Assembly (NCBI GenBank): GCA_030435675.1 | Contig: CM059622.1 | Span: 7,750,001-7,814,000 of the forward strand | Length of the DNA stretch: 64,000 nt | Source: Steinernema hermaphroditum | Lineage: Eukaryota > Nematoda > Chromadorea > Rhabditida > Steinernematidae | Reading direction: 5' to 3' | In this document: piece after piece, positions 36,101 to 47,600 of the stretch | Layout of the letters: the number at the start of each line of letters is the position of its first letter | Numbering within the stretch: the stretch's first letter is position 1 | The notes under the pieces: model-generated | Seen by the model: only the letters and a program-made list of their open reading frames with translations | The model's database searches: none | Told to the model about the DNA's origin: nothing | Made by a program: the position numbers and the translations under genes

Positions 36101-39100
36101 GGTGGAATCGACGGGTCCCGTGTAAGGCTCGGTACTCCTCTGGTAGGACTCCGGCCGCACCTTCTCCTTCTGGACGACCTCGACTTCTCCGGGGTGGGCG
36201 ACTCGCAGAGAGACGTCGTACTTCTTCTCTTTCTTCGCCTTCTTGGGCGTCTCCTCCTCTTCGGGGTGCTCAGGGGGGTCTCCCCCTCTCCTCCACGAGG
36301 GCAGCTTGAAGTTCAGTCCGAAGGAGGGCTTCCTTCCGGACTTACTTGGCTCGAAGTCTCTGGAGATCATCCGCTCCTCCATGGCGCGCTCGTCGTCGGT
36401 AGAGGAGTCGGAGTCCTGAGTCAGCGACGACGTCCACCTCTTCTTCTTCGCCTTCAGCACGAACGAGTAGCCAGAGTGGTAGACCTTCGAGTGTTCGAGG
36501 ATCGGCGCCGGCCTCAGGTCTTTGTTCCTGTCGACGGAGTAGAGGGCTCCGGCGTAGGGTTCCGTCCTCTCGGGATAGGCGCTGGTCTTGATTCGTTCCC
36601 TGGCCACCACTTCTTCGTCTCCGGGGTGTCCAAGACGGCCGAAGAAGCGCCAGGGACCGGGTTTCACCGAGAATCCCGTGTGGTAGACGTTGACTCCGTC
36701 CCTTAGGGGCTGCGGGCTCAGCTCTCTTGTCTTCGACGTGTCTTCCAGAGGCCCTAAGTACTTCTCCGAGGCGGGGTAATCCTTCTGGGGACTTGCCCTC
36801 TCTCCTCTCTTCCACGAAGGGAACTTGAAGCCGAAGGACTTCGACCGTCCGCCTTTCTCTTCGTCTTCGGATTCCTCCGAGGATTCCGCCTCCTTCTTCT
36901 TCTTTCCTATCTTTAGAGTGTAGGAGTGGCCGTGATGGTAGACTTTGGTATGGTCCTGGATGGGTACTGTATCCAAATCTGCGGTCTTCTCAGTGCTTTC
37001 GAGGGGACCCGCAAAGGGCTCGGCGCTCCTCTGGTAGGACTCGGGCTGCACCTTCTCCTTCTCCACGACCTCCTCCTCTCCGGGGTGTTTAGACCTTCCG
37101 AAAAGGTGCCACTCGTGGTGCGGCCGCGTGTAGAGTCCCGTGTGGTAGACGGGCACCCTCGAGCGGAGGTCGTCGCCCTCCAGCTCGCGGCTATTCGACG
37201 TGTCTTCCAGAGGCCCTGAGTATTTCGTCGGGGAGGGGTAGTCGGAGATCGGCTCTTCCCTCTCCTTGCTGGGACTGCCCCTCTTCCACTTTGGGAGCTT
37301 GAAGTTCAACCCGAAGGAGTGGCTCCTTCTTGACTTGCTCGACGCCCGGCCCTCTTTTCGTTCTTCAGAGCCTTCGGAAGGCGTTTCCTCCATCGGTTTC
37401 TTCTTCTGTTCGCGCTTCAGCTGCTCGAGGGGAGCCAACTCCGCCTCCGCCTTCTTTTGCGCCGCCTCGGGAGTGGCGTTCTCCTTCTCGTCTTTCAGCG
37501 GAAGGAGCTTGATTCTGAAGCCCTGAGGGTCTCTGTTTGCGAGGGGACCCACGGAGTGCCCCGAGTGGTAGACGTTTACTTGGTGCCGGAGGGGCGTCGG
37601 GGGAAGCTCTCCCGTCGGGGTGCTGTCTTCCATAGGCCCTGAGTACTTTGTCGGCGTCGGGTATTCGGGAATAGGCTCCTCTTTCTCCCCCTTCTGACCT
37701 CTCTTCCACTTCGGCAGCTTGAAGTTCAGCCCGAAGGAACGAGAACGTCCCGATTTGGCGGCAGTCTTCTTCGGCGCCTCGGATGCCGATTCACTGCTAA
37801 AGGCATCTTCCTCGGTTCCTTTCTTCTTCTTTTCGAACGACTGGCCGGAGTGGTAGGCCTTCACGTGATCTTCCATGGGCGCAGAAGGCATTTCGGAGAC
37901 TCTTCCGGTGGAATCGACGGTACCCATGTAGGGCTCGGCACTCCTCTGGTAGGACTCCGGCCGCACCTTCTCCTTCTCGACGACCTCGACTTCTTCGAAG
38001 TGGGCGACTTGAAGGGAGATGTCGTACTTCTTCTTTTCCTTCTTCGCTTTCTTGGGCGTCAACTCAATCCGTTCTTCCTCGGGTTGTTCCTTTTGGGGAC
38101 TCGCCCTTACTACTCTCTTCCACGAAGGGAACTTGAAGCCGAACGACCTCGATTCCCCGGTCTTCCCTTCGTCTTCGGATTCCTCCGAGGATTCCGCCTC
38201 CTTCTTCTTCTTTCCTATCTTTAAAGTGTAGGAGTGACCGTGATGGTAGACTTTGGTATGGTCCTGGATGGGTACTGTATCCAAATCTGCGGTCTTCTCA
38301 GTGCTTTCGAGGGGACCCGCAAAGGGCTCGGCGCTCCTCTGGTAGGACTCGGGCTGCACCTTCTCCTTCTCCACGACCTCCTCCTCTCCAGGGTGTTTGG
38401 CCCTTCCGAAAAGGTACCACTCGTGGTGGGACCGCGTGTAGAGTCCCGTGTGGTAGACGGGCACCCTCGAGCGGAGGTCGTCGCCCTCCAGCTCGCGGCT
38501 CTTCGGCGTGTCTTCCAAAGACCCTGAGTATTTAGTCGGGGAGGGGTAGTCGGAGATCGGCTCTTCCCTCTCCTTGCTGGAACTGCCCCTCTTCCATGCG
38601 GGCATTCGGAAGCCGAGACCAAAAGAGTGTCCTCTCCCCTTCGGAGACTTTCCTTCGTCGTCCGAACTTTCTTTTGGATCAGCAGAAGTCGTTCGACTCC
38701 TTTTTGTTTTCTTAGTCTTAACATGCCCCTGTCCGGGATGGTAACCTTTCGCATGGTCTGTCAGGGGTACTGTATTCAGGTCAGTGCTCTTTTCCATAGG
38801 TTCTAAGGGTCCCATGTAGGGCTCGGCACTCCTCTGGTAGGACTCCGGCCGCACCTTCTCCTTCTCCTCGACTTCTCCGGGGTGGGCGACTCGAAGGGAT
38901 ACGTCGTACTTCTTCTTTTTCTTCGCCTTCTTGGGAGTCTCCTCCTCTTCGGGGTGCTCCGGGGGGTCTCCCCCTCTCTTCCACGAGGGCAGCTTGAAGT
39001 TCAGTGCGAAACCTCTTCCGTACTTGCTAGGGGACCTCTCCCTCCTATCATCGAGCTCGTCTTCGCTGCTCGATGATGTCTCGCTCTCTCTCACGTACTT

Positions 39101-42100
39101 CAGCTTCTTCTTCGACTTCTTGACTTTGGCGTCGGACTGTCCAGGGTGGTAGACCTTCGCGTACCTTCTGAGGGGCGCCGTTTCAAGGTCGGCGCCTCTG
39201 TGGGTCGCCTCGAGGGTCCCCTCGAAGGGCTGCCTGCTCGCCTTGTAGGCACCGATGTCGATCTTCTCCTTCTCGACGTCCTCCTCCTCTCCGGGGTGGA
39301 ACCACCTTTCGAAGAAGCTGTGGGGCCTTACGGAGTAGCCCGAGTGGTAGACCTTCGAGTACGCCCGGAGAGGAGTGCCTTCGAACTCTGCGCTCCTGAG
39401 GGTGTCTTCCAGAAGACCAGAGTACCTTCCCGAAATAGGATACGGGCGTCTTTCCTCGGGTTCCCCATGTTTCCCTCCGAGCTTCCAGTGGGGCATCTTG
39501 ATTCCGAAGCGGAACGACGCCCGTCGGCCCTCTTCGTCTTCGCCGTCCTTCGGAGGACTCCTCCGGAGCTCGGTCTCCTCCTCGGCGATTCTTCTGAAGG
39601 TCTCCGGTGGTGTCGTCTCCTTCTTCTCCTCTTCCAGTCGGTATGTCTTCGTGGCACCCTTCAGCTTCGAGACGATCGGGCGCTTCGGAGTCTCCGATAT
39701 CTCTACTTCCGTTTTTTTCGGCCTCTTCTTGTCGTCTTGAGGGAGGCTCTCAGGGGTCTTCTGCGGCTCCTCCTCCTTCCTCTCCTTCCCGGGACTCCTC
39801 TCCCACGAGGGGAGCTTCCAGCTCGGGAACTTGATGCCGAAGGACCCAGAGCGCTTTCCGCGGCCTTCCCCCTCCCTCTTCGTCTTTTCCTTCGGCGTCT
39901 TCTCCTCGAAGCGGTCCCTCTCCACGAACGAATCCTCTTCGGAGCTCGAGGCTTCTCTCTTCCGCTCCCCGACGATGCACGACTGGCCCGGATGGTACAT
40001 CCTCGCGTGTTCGCGCACGGGTACCGTGTCCACGTCTCTCTCGCGGTGGGTGGCCTCTAGCGGGCCTGTGAACTTCACCGCTCGGATACGGTAGCTTTCA
40101 GGGTTGACGAGTTCCTTCTGGACAACTTCTTCTTGTCCGGGGTGGAAGATGCGGTCCTTCTTCTTCTCGAGCGTCCACGCGGGCATCACGGAGGATCCTG
40201 AGTGGTAAACCTCGACCTTTCCCCTCAGAGGTTCGATCTGGAGATCTTCTTGACGCTTCATGTCCTCCAGAAGCCCCTCGAAGGGCTCGCGGCGGGTGGG
40301 GAAGGCGGCATCCTTGTCGGCTCCCTTTCCGCCGAACTTCCATGCAGGCATTCGGAAGCCGAAACCGAAGGAGCCGCTGCGCCTCTGCTTCTCTTCCTTC
40401 CGGGGCTGCTTCTCCTTCTGACATCGCTTCGTCTCCGAGTCTGTCGCCGACGCCTCGGATTCGAAGCCGCTCTCCTTGTCCGACTTCGAGCCGCCCGCCT
40501 TCGACTTCTTGGTCTTCACGCCAGAGTAGCCGGGGTGGTAGATGCGTGTGTGCTGTCGGATGGGTACGGTATCAAGGTCGAAAGCCCTCTCCATGGAGTG
40601 GAGGGGACCCGCGAAGGGCTCGGCGCTCCTACGGTAGGATTCGGGCTGCACCTTCTCCTTCTCAACGACCTCGACCTCCCCGGGATGTGTCACACGTTCG
40701 AACCTCCAGAACTGTGTCCTGCCGAGAGGGGCGAGCGAATAGCCGGAGTGGTAGACGGCCACCTTCGCCCTCAGGGGCTCGGCGTCGATATCCCGCACCC
40801 TGGGAGTGTCCTGTAGGGGTCCGGCGTACTTCGCCCCTTTCGGAGGGAACGCCGAGGGCGTGGCGGAGGGTTCGCGTTTTCCGGGCGTTCTGAGGATTCC
40901 GAAGAATCTCCCCTCCTTCGGAGGACTGTTCGCCTTCTTCTTCCTCCGGACCTCGTCTTCTGAATCCGAGCGCATTCCGAAGATACGTCCTTTCAGGAAT
41001 CCCCTGGAGGGCGGCTCCTGGGAGTACCCTGAGTGGTAAGCCGTCGCGAACTCCCTCAGATGGCTTCTTCGGAGCTCTTCCGACTTCTCCGTCCGCTCAA
41101 GCGGGCCCTCGTATCGTAATCCCTCGGAGGGGTAGAACTCCTTCTTCAGTCGGTCCTTCTGGACGACGTCTTCGTCGCCCTCGTGTGTGGCGTGGCTTCT
41201 GGAGATACGGTAGGGCATCGAGGAGTAGCCGGAGTGGTAGACGGCGACGTGGTACCTCAGAGGGTCCTCCTCGAGGTCCCAGCGTCTCGCTGTCGACGAG
41301 ACTTCGCCGGCATAGACCGTCTTCTCGGGGTATTCGCGCCGGTGGCTCTTGAGGAACTTGAAGAAGTTGGTGCCACGGCGGCCGGGCGCCACAAACTCCT
41401 CGTCTTCGACGCTCTCGGCGCTCGACTCCGACTCCGAGATGTCGCCGCGTTTTCTTCTCGGCCTCTTCCTCGAGTAGCCCGGGTGGTAGATCGTGGAAAA
41501 CTCCTTGATAGGCAGGGTCTCCATGTCTCTCCTACGCGCCGTTTCGTCCAGATGCCCTCTGTAGGCCTGCTCGGGATAGCCCTCTTGGTCGACGTGCTCC
41601 TTGGCCACTTCGTCTTCGAGGCCGCCGTGGCGTTCGCGGTCGAACTTCACCGACTTCTTGCGGTTTCCGAGGGGCGCGCGGGAGCGTCCCGAGTGGTAGA
41701 CGTTGACGTCGTCGCGGAGGGGGTTAGGCACGAACTCGGCAGCGCGCCACGTGTCGTGAAGGGGCCCGGCGAAAGGTTCGCGGGCGATGGGGAAACCCCT
41801 GGACGTGGAGGGCTCTGTGTCGTGAAGCACCTCCGAGTCCTTTGAGTGCCAGAAGCCGAAGGTTCGTCGCCGCCTCGCCGGCTTTTTGAGGTGCAGGACG
41901 GCCGTCTTCTTCGGCGCCACTTCGTCTTCGGCCGGCCACGAGTACTCCGAGGTGGTGTCGTCTTCGACGTAGCCCGTGGCGATGCCTTGGGGCATCGGCC
42001 GTTTCGGAGCGCGGTGCACGTGTGGGGGTCTTCCGGAGTGGTAGACGAGCGTGGTGGCCCTCAGGGGCAGAGGATCGACTTCGGCGCTGCGATCGAGGCG

Positions 42101-44655
42101 CGCGTCGTCTTCGCGCGATGTCTTCGCGAAGAGGTAGTTGTCGAGGTTGAGCGCCGCCTTCTCGACGATGTCTTCGGAGCCGGCGTGCGCCTCGCGTTCG
42201 AAGACTTCGAAGCGGCGGTTGGGGACGGGGCGCTGCGAGCCGCCTGAGTGGTAGACGGCGGCGAAGTAGCGGAGGGGGTAGGTGGGGAGGTCTTCGCTGC
42301 GCGACGTCGCGTCCGCGTGGAGCGCCGAGGCGCCGTTGAGGTGTCGGAGCTCGGGCGTTGCCTTCGCGCGGCGCCAGAAGAGCCACGAGGTCTTCGAGGG
42401 GTTCTTGACGTGGCCATCGTAGAAGCCTTTGTTGTAGATGCTAACGGTGGCGGCGATGGGGGCGCCGTCGAGCTCCTGCTCGCGGAGGAAGGGCTGAAGG
42501 TCGTGCAGAGGTGCGCTGCAGGCGGTAGTGGCTGTGGGAGGCGCTGGACTGGAGCTGGAGGAGGCATGCAGATTCTCCGCAGCGGTGGAGACAGGCACAG
42601 AAGAAGCGAAGACTCTAACACCAACCTCCTCGGCGTCCTTCTTCGATTTCCGCTTCCCCTTCGCCTCTTCTGTGGCGCTCGACACGACGTACGATTGGTC
42701 AGGGCTGCTCAGGGGCTGAAATGCGCACTATAGACGGGTTACGGTAGGTGGGGCTTACCGATTTGGTTTCAGTGCGGTCGTCAACGTAGCGGACAGGGGA
42801 GGCGGCGACGGGACCGGTGGCGTGCGTGGCAACTGAAAGGGGCTTCTGAGCGGGAGGCTCCCAGGTACGGACTCACTGTCGTCGACGGAGCGTGAGACGC
42901 CACGGGTGGTCTCGTTAGGCCGTCCGGAGTGGTGGTCGAACATTTGGGAGGCCATCTTCGTCTGGAACTGCGTGCGGCCCTGATACCGGAAGCGCTGCGA
43001 GTTCCAGCGGAAGAGCGACTTGCGGGGCTTCGTCTCCGGTTGGATCAGTCTACAAGGGTACGGTAGGGGTGAGCTCCACCGGAGAGCCTACCGGAAAAAA
43101 GTGTGGTGCTCTACGGCCGTCTTCCAGGCCTTCTTGGCGCTCTGGTAGTCCGGAAGACGCGTCGACGAGTAGCGGTCGCTGCCCTTCTCCACCTGAACAG
43201 GCTTGTTAGGATCGAGTCCCGAAGCAAAGAGCCTTACCGTCTCGGGTTTCAGCTTCACGGTGAAGTGGGAGTTCTTGTAGGAGATCTTGTCGATGTTCTG
43301 CCACGGGAAACGGTGGAGACGCACGTTGTCCTTGTAGATGTTCACGCCGTGCGCCCCGATTCCTACCGTAACAGGGCTGCTCTTGTCCTGGAAAAGTCGT
43401 TGTTCAGCCCACTCACTACATCTCTAGAAGGTACCTTTCCTTCGAAGGCGTAGATACCGTACATGTTGAGCTTCTTGCATGTGTTCAGATAGTTGAGCTC
43501 GGCCTCGGAGGGCGTCTGGCCCCTGAAACTGCACGTCAGGGGGTCGTGACGGGACCGCTCACCTGTGTTGATGGTGGAGCTCCTGGATCTTGGCGATGAG
43601 TTTGTCGTCGACGGACGGCGCCACGTTGGCGCTTCTGAGGTACTCAACGTACTGCTCTGAGGGGGCGAAGTCGCCGAGCTCTGCCTGGGCCAAGTAGGAG
43701 GCGAGCAGGGCCTGTGTGGCGAAGGACGTCGGGATCCTGCAACGACGGCATTTGTGGGGCATATAGGCGTGCCTCACCTTCCGGAGCAGACGTCGCGGCG
43801 GCACTGTAGCACCAGATGGCGGCGCGCGAGGTCATCGACAAGCGATGACGGCTCTGGGGGGTAGAATTTGAACTCGAAGGTGAATTCCCACTGACGGCCT
43901 GCAAAGATCACCCCTGAGTACCGTACACCGGAGGTTCTGTCCCCGGAAGTCAGAGGTATGTTTCAAGAGGCAATCGTGTGGAGGGTCCCAAAGGAAAAAG
44001 GCGCGCCAAATTTGGTCCCCCGCTGATCCAATTAGCGTTCTCTTCGCGATTTCTGTTTGTTTACGTGTGTGCGCCGAAGAAACGTTTCAGAACTAATAGG
44101 ATCAGAAACGTTCCTCGATCTAGTTTCGTCGGCCCCTCTGCTGAGGAGGTCCCCGGTCACTCCGTGCAGACATAAACAGGCCCGAGACGAAAACATCGAA
44201 GCGATAGGGGAACAGAGAAGTAAACAGATCATCCCCAGGATGCGCTCCTACCTGCGACTTGTTTAGAGATGCGCTGGTCGTTGTAGAGCCACTCCTGCAA
44301 CGAAGAAGGGGAATCAGGGCTGCGGGGCCGGCGACTCACCCTTTCAGAGGTCTTCTCGTTGCTGAAGGAGAGGGCGAAGTAATCGCGCTCCACGATGCGG
44401 AGCTGGTTGGCGACCATGTCGAAGAGGTCTTGGCCCTCCGAGTTCTTCTGAATCGGGTGGTTAGGCCAGCTCCGGGGGCAGGGGACTCACGTGGATGTGA
44501 AAGTCGTTGTGGGTGGCGTCGAGGTAGTAGACGGTGGCAGTGTGGAGGCGCTTCTCGGGGACTCCGGGCTGCACGAACGGACTCGGCTCATCGAAGCCGT
44601 TGGCGCCGTTCGGCTCCTCGACGCCTTTCTTCGGCTCGCTGCTGGTCATCGGCAT
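30129..44655 (-). CDS. frm-1: Protein 4.1 (FRM-1 type) with giant internal repeat exon
   Basis: Multi-exon gene. FERM exons run from 44655 to about 43090: HTATVYYLDATHNDFHIH (F1), FALSFSNEKTSER, EWLYNDQRISKQV, ASYLAQAELGDFAPSEQYVE (F2), MYGIYAFEG and FPWQNIDKISYKNSHFTVKL (F3). The FERM-adjacent exon has SLFRWNSQRFRYQGRTQ. A small exon (to 42763) precedes the 10,587-nt repeat exon (42715-32129). After that come about eight smaller exons: a Lys-rich one (about 32010-31865), about 31783-31640, 31151-31030, 30868-30777, 30721-30641 and the 4.1 C-terminal domain (YKTEKDGVIETHVEHRVTIH; LSQAILEATNMNPDMTVERI; stop at 30129-30131). Such proteins tie membrane proteins to spectrin and actin. The ATG at 44655 is the first in frame; an acceptor just upstream suggests a further 5' exon. 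Confidence 0.92.
32129..42715 (-). repeat. frm-1: Single 10,587-nt coding exon of about 35 YHSG-type repeats
   Basis: Acceptor GCATTTCAG before 42715 and donor GTGCTC after 32129 bound exactly 3,529 codons; neighbouring exons also end and begin in phase 0. The product alternates two modules. Type A reads GPLEDT..xRELxxxPLRxxVxVYHSG and is often followed by HPGEEEVVEKEKVxPESYQ. Type B reads RSAEPFxGPLESTxxxxDL, then VPIxxHxKVYHPGxS, followed by a Lys-rich and then an acidic Ser/Glu stretch. Pairs are separated by a basic aromatic motif such as SFGFKFPSWKRG. I count 34 YHxG-like cores plus one diverged unit (SIYNKGFYDG). No known globular domain is seen; many Ser/Thr near acidic residues suggest kinase sites. 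Confidence 0.9.
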
Positions 44656-44676
44656 GGCTAGCGCTGGCTGCACCAC

Positions 44677-47600
44677 GCCTGGATTCGCTGTAACGGAGTC
44701 GGTTAGGGCTGCGCGGGAGAGGGCCGTCGCGGGTGGCCCTTTGGATCACGGCGAACCTGCACGAGAGAAGGTGGCGGTGATCAGCGATGGCGATTGGGAC
44801 GAAAACACATGCGCACTGTGGGGCGAGTGGATCGGCGGCGGCGAAGGAAAGGGCCTGGAGGCGGGCCCGGGACGGGAAAACAAGCTGCTGCCGGCGTGGA
44901 AAACAGCCCGGGGAGCGCCTTCTGACCGCCGCCGCTGACCGAGGGATTCGCGGGGAGCGAGCCTCGGAATGCGCCGGAGAGGACCGGTTTGCGGCGCACG
45001 GGAGCGCGTTTTTGCATAAAGACCGGCGCCGCCGACGCGTGAATCGCGAATAGGGATGCCGGAGAGTCGGCACAGGATCGGAGGGACCGGTTCGGCGCGT
45101 TTCCCCTGAATGGCGCTGTCGCAACGCAAACAGAGATGCCAAAGTGCACGCCAAACTTGGGTGCACTCGCGCCTCTGAGGGTCGATCGATGGGACCCTCG
45201 CGCACACCTAACGCCCTAGGAGACGACGCGTCCGCCGAGGGCGACGCCCCCGGCACAAACGACAAACAACGCGGCGATCCCTGTTTTCGGCCGACGATTT
45301 AATTAAAACATTTCCCTCCGGAGGCGAATGTTTCCGTCTTCGGTTTACGACTCGCAGCGACGCTCCCCCGACCGGAAACATTCCCCAGCATGACTCAGCG
45401 ACGTTTCTCTTCTAAAACATCGGTTCCATGGCACTCTGTGGTGTGCACCCCTAATCGCTCCTGACAACTCCATCATCTGCAGCGCGCCGGGAGTCCGAGG
45501 CGAACGCTATGCAAATGGATTCGGCACTATCGCAACATCGCGTCTATCTCCGCCGGAATCGGGCTCGAGAGGGGGAAGCCTCGATCCGGACGTGATTTAT
45601 GGGGACAAAAACGCGTTTAAGTGCTTCGGAGGATGGTGGAAACGTTTCAAACGCCCCCTTTAGTTCTGTATACAGATAGCCTCCAAGGACCCCGATCAGG
45701 GAAGAGATCTCCTTCCCGTTCACACTCCATCGACTCCTCCGAGGTTATTTTGCACTTTGGGGGACATGACATGCGCCGTCAGAACACAGCAAGTCGGCTC
45801 CGAAGTAATCCAATCAAATTAATGCCTTCATGTCAGTCGCCGTGCTTCCAAAACAATATTTGGAAAGACTAGGAAAACTCGACCCGGTGAGAGCCTCGGC
45901 CGAAGTTCGTGCGATGGGAAGAGGGGGAAACGTTGCGGAACATCTGCTTCTAGCGTGCACGTTTCGGACACTTTCAGGGGATTGCTCGACGAAAAGCTGT
46001 GTGTGGGCTGAAAAAACGTCACCTTGGGGGCAACAACAAGGGCCACGGTGGAGGCCACGAGGACCGAATCACGAACTCTCGACCTCTCTGCTTAGTTTGG
46101 CACCGGCCTGTTCCCCCTCCCGTCCAGAAATGCATGGAGTGGAGATCGATCTTCTTCGTATAGATCGTAATTAGCGCATAAATCACGGCCTCTCCCGTGA
46201 CAAACGGCGCCGTTTGATCGCCCGAGGCGCTGAGCTGTTTGTTTAGGGATGCGTCTTTTGCGCTTCCATCAGTTGCGGACAGTGGACGGAGGTGTTGTTG
46301 TTGTTGTTGTGGGGATTCTTCACTAGGATTATGCATTCTGGACGGTGGGAGCAGAGTGGAGGCGGCGCGGGGGAGCGCTTTGTTTCTTCGAATGGACAAA
46401 CAAGTGTAAAAACAGAGCATAAATTCCGCGCGACTCCAGTGGTATCCTTGGAAGTGCGCCGGGAAGTGATAACAAGAAGGGACTGTTTTCTCCCCCAGGG
46501 TGCCAGAAAACAGTTCCTTCTGACCGAAGATCGGGGCGCGTTTGTGTTGGCAGGCCACAGCCGACCGTTGGAAAGCGCGCTTTGGGCAATTTATCTTGAG
46601 GGTCTTGAGAACAAACAGGGTGAAAGGTGAATCAACGACCTTACTGTCGCCAAGAGGGGCGATCCCCAGAAGGGGGGATCGATCTGGGTGGGAACTGACT
46701 TTGAATGCGATACTCGTGGAAAGGACTTTTGTTGTTTGTTGTGTTTGCATCTAAGGTCGCCAGAAACTCGTTTTGCCTCTCCTTGCAAGTAGGACCTATC
46801 ATGTTTCCGCGCCACTCGGCGACCACAACGTCTTCTCGAGACGCCGGTGTCTTCCCGATTCACTCTCCTACCGTATCCTCTACGACAAGGCGCTCAGGCC
46901 TGCGGATTCAGAAGCGAAGTGAGAGGGAGGATAAACGACGCGCGGATTCCAAAAGCGCTGTTTTGGACGCGTTCCGGCGATGTCACGGTCTCATAAAAGT
47001 CTCTTTCCACTCGCGATTATTTGCGGCGCCACGGGTAAACACGTCGTCGTCGCGATCCAAAACAGCCGTTCGCACTTTCTGTTTGCGGACAGCCTCTTCA
47101 TCCCGGGAACAGTCATAGAGTGAATGACCCGACGGTTGACTCACAGTGGAGTCCAATTCCCGACGCGTCGGCCCGGCGGCGGCGTTGTAGGAGCCAGAAG
47201 AAAAAGAGGGAAGCACAGAGGGGACCATGTCGACAAGGGTGCGCAGAGGAGAACTGAATGAGGGGAGATGTTCCCCCTTCGAAAAACAGAAAGTACTTTG
47301 GGACGCGCTCTTCTGGAGCAAACATCCTTGTTGTCAGGAGTGCACGAACAACGTCTGGGAAGTGCGCCGCGGAAGACTCCTGTTGGCCAACGTGACTAGA
47401 AAATGTTTGGGATAAAAGTACGGCAGGGCTTATTTTAGGGGCTTTAGGAGGGGGGGGGGGGAACTCAGAAATGAACATACGATACATAGAAAGCGATGTT
47501 TTACAAACATCGAGGTAACCCTCGATTTCACTTTTATCCAGTCGCTGTGGCTTTAAGGGAGGAGGGGTCATCTAAGAAATCGATTGATCTTATAGCCATC

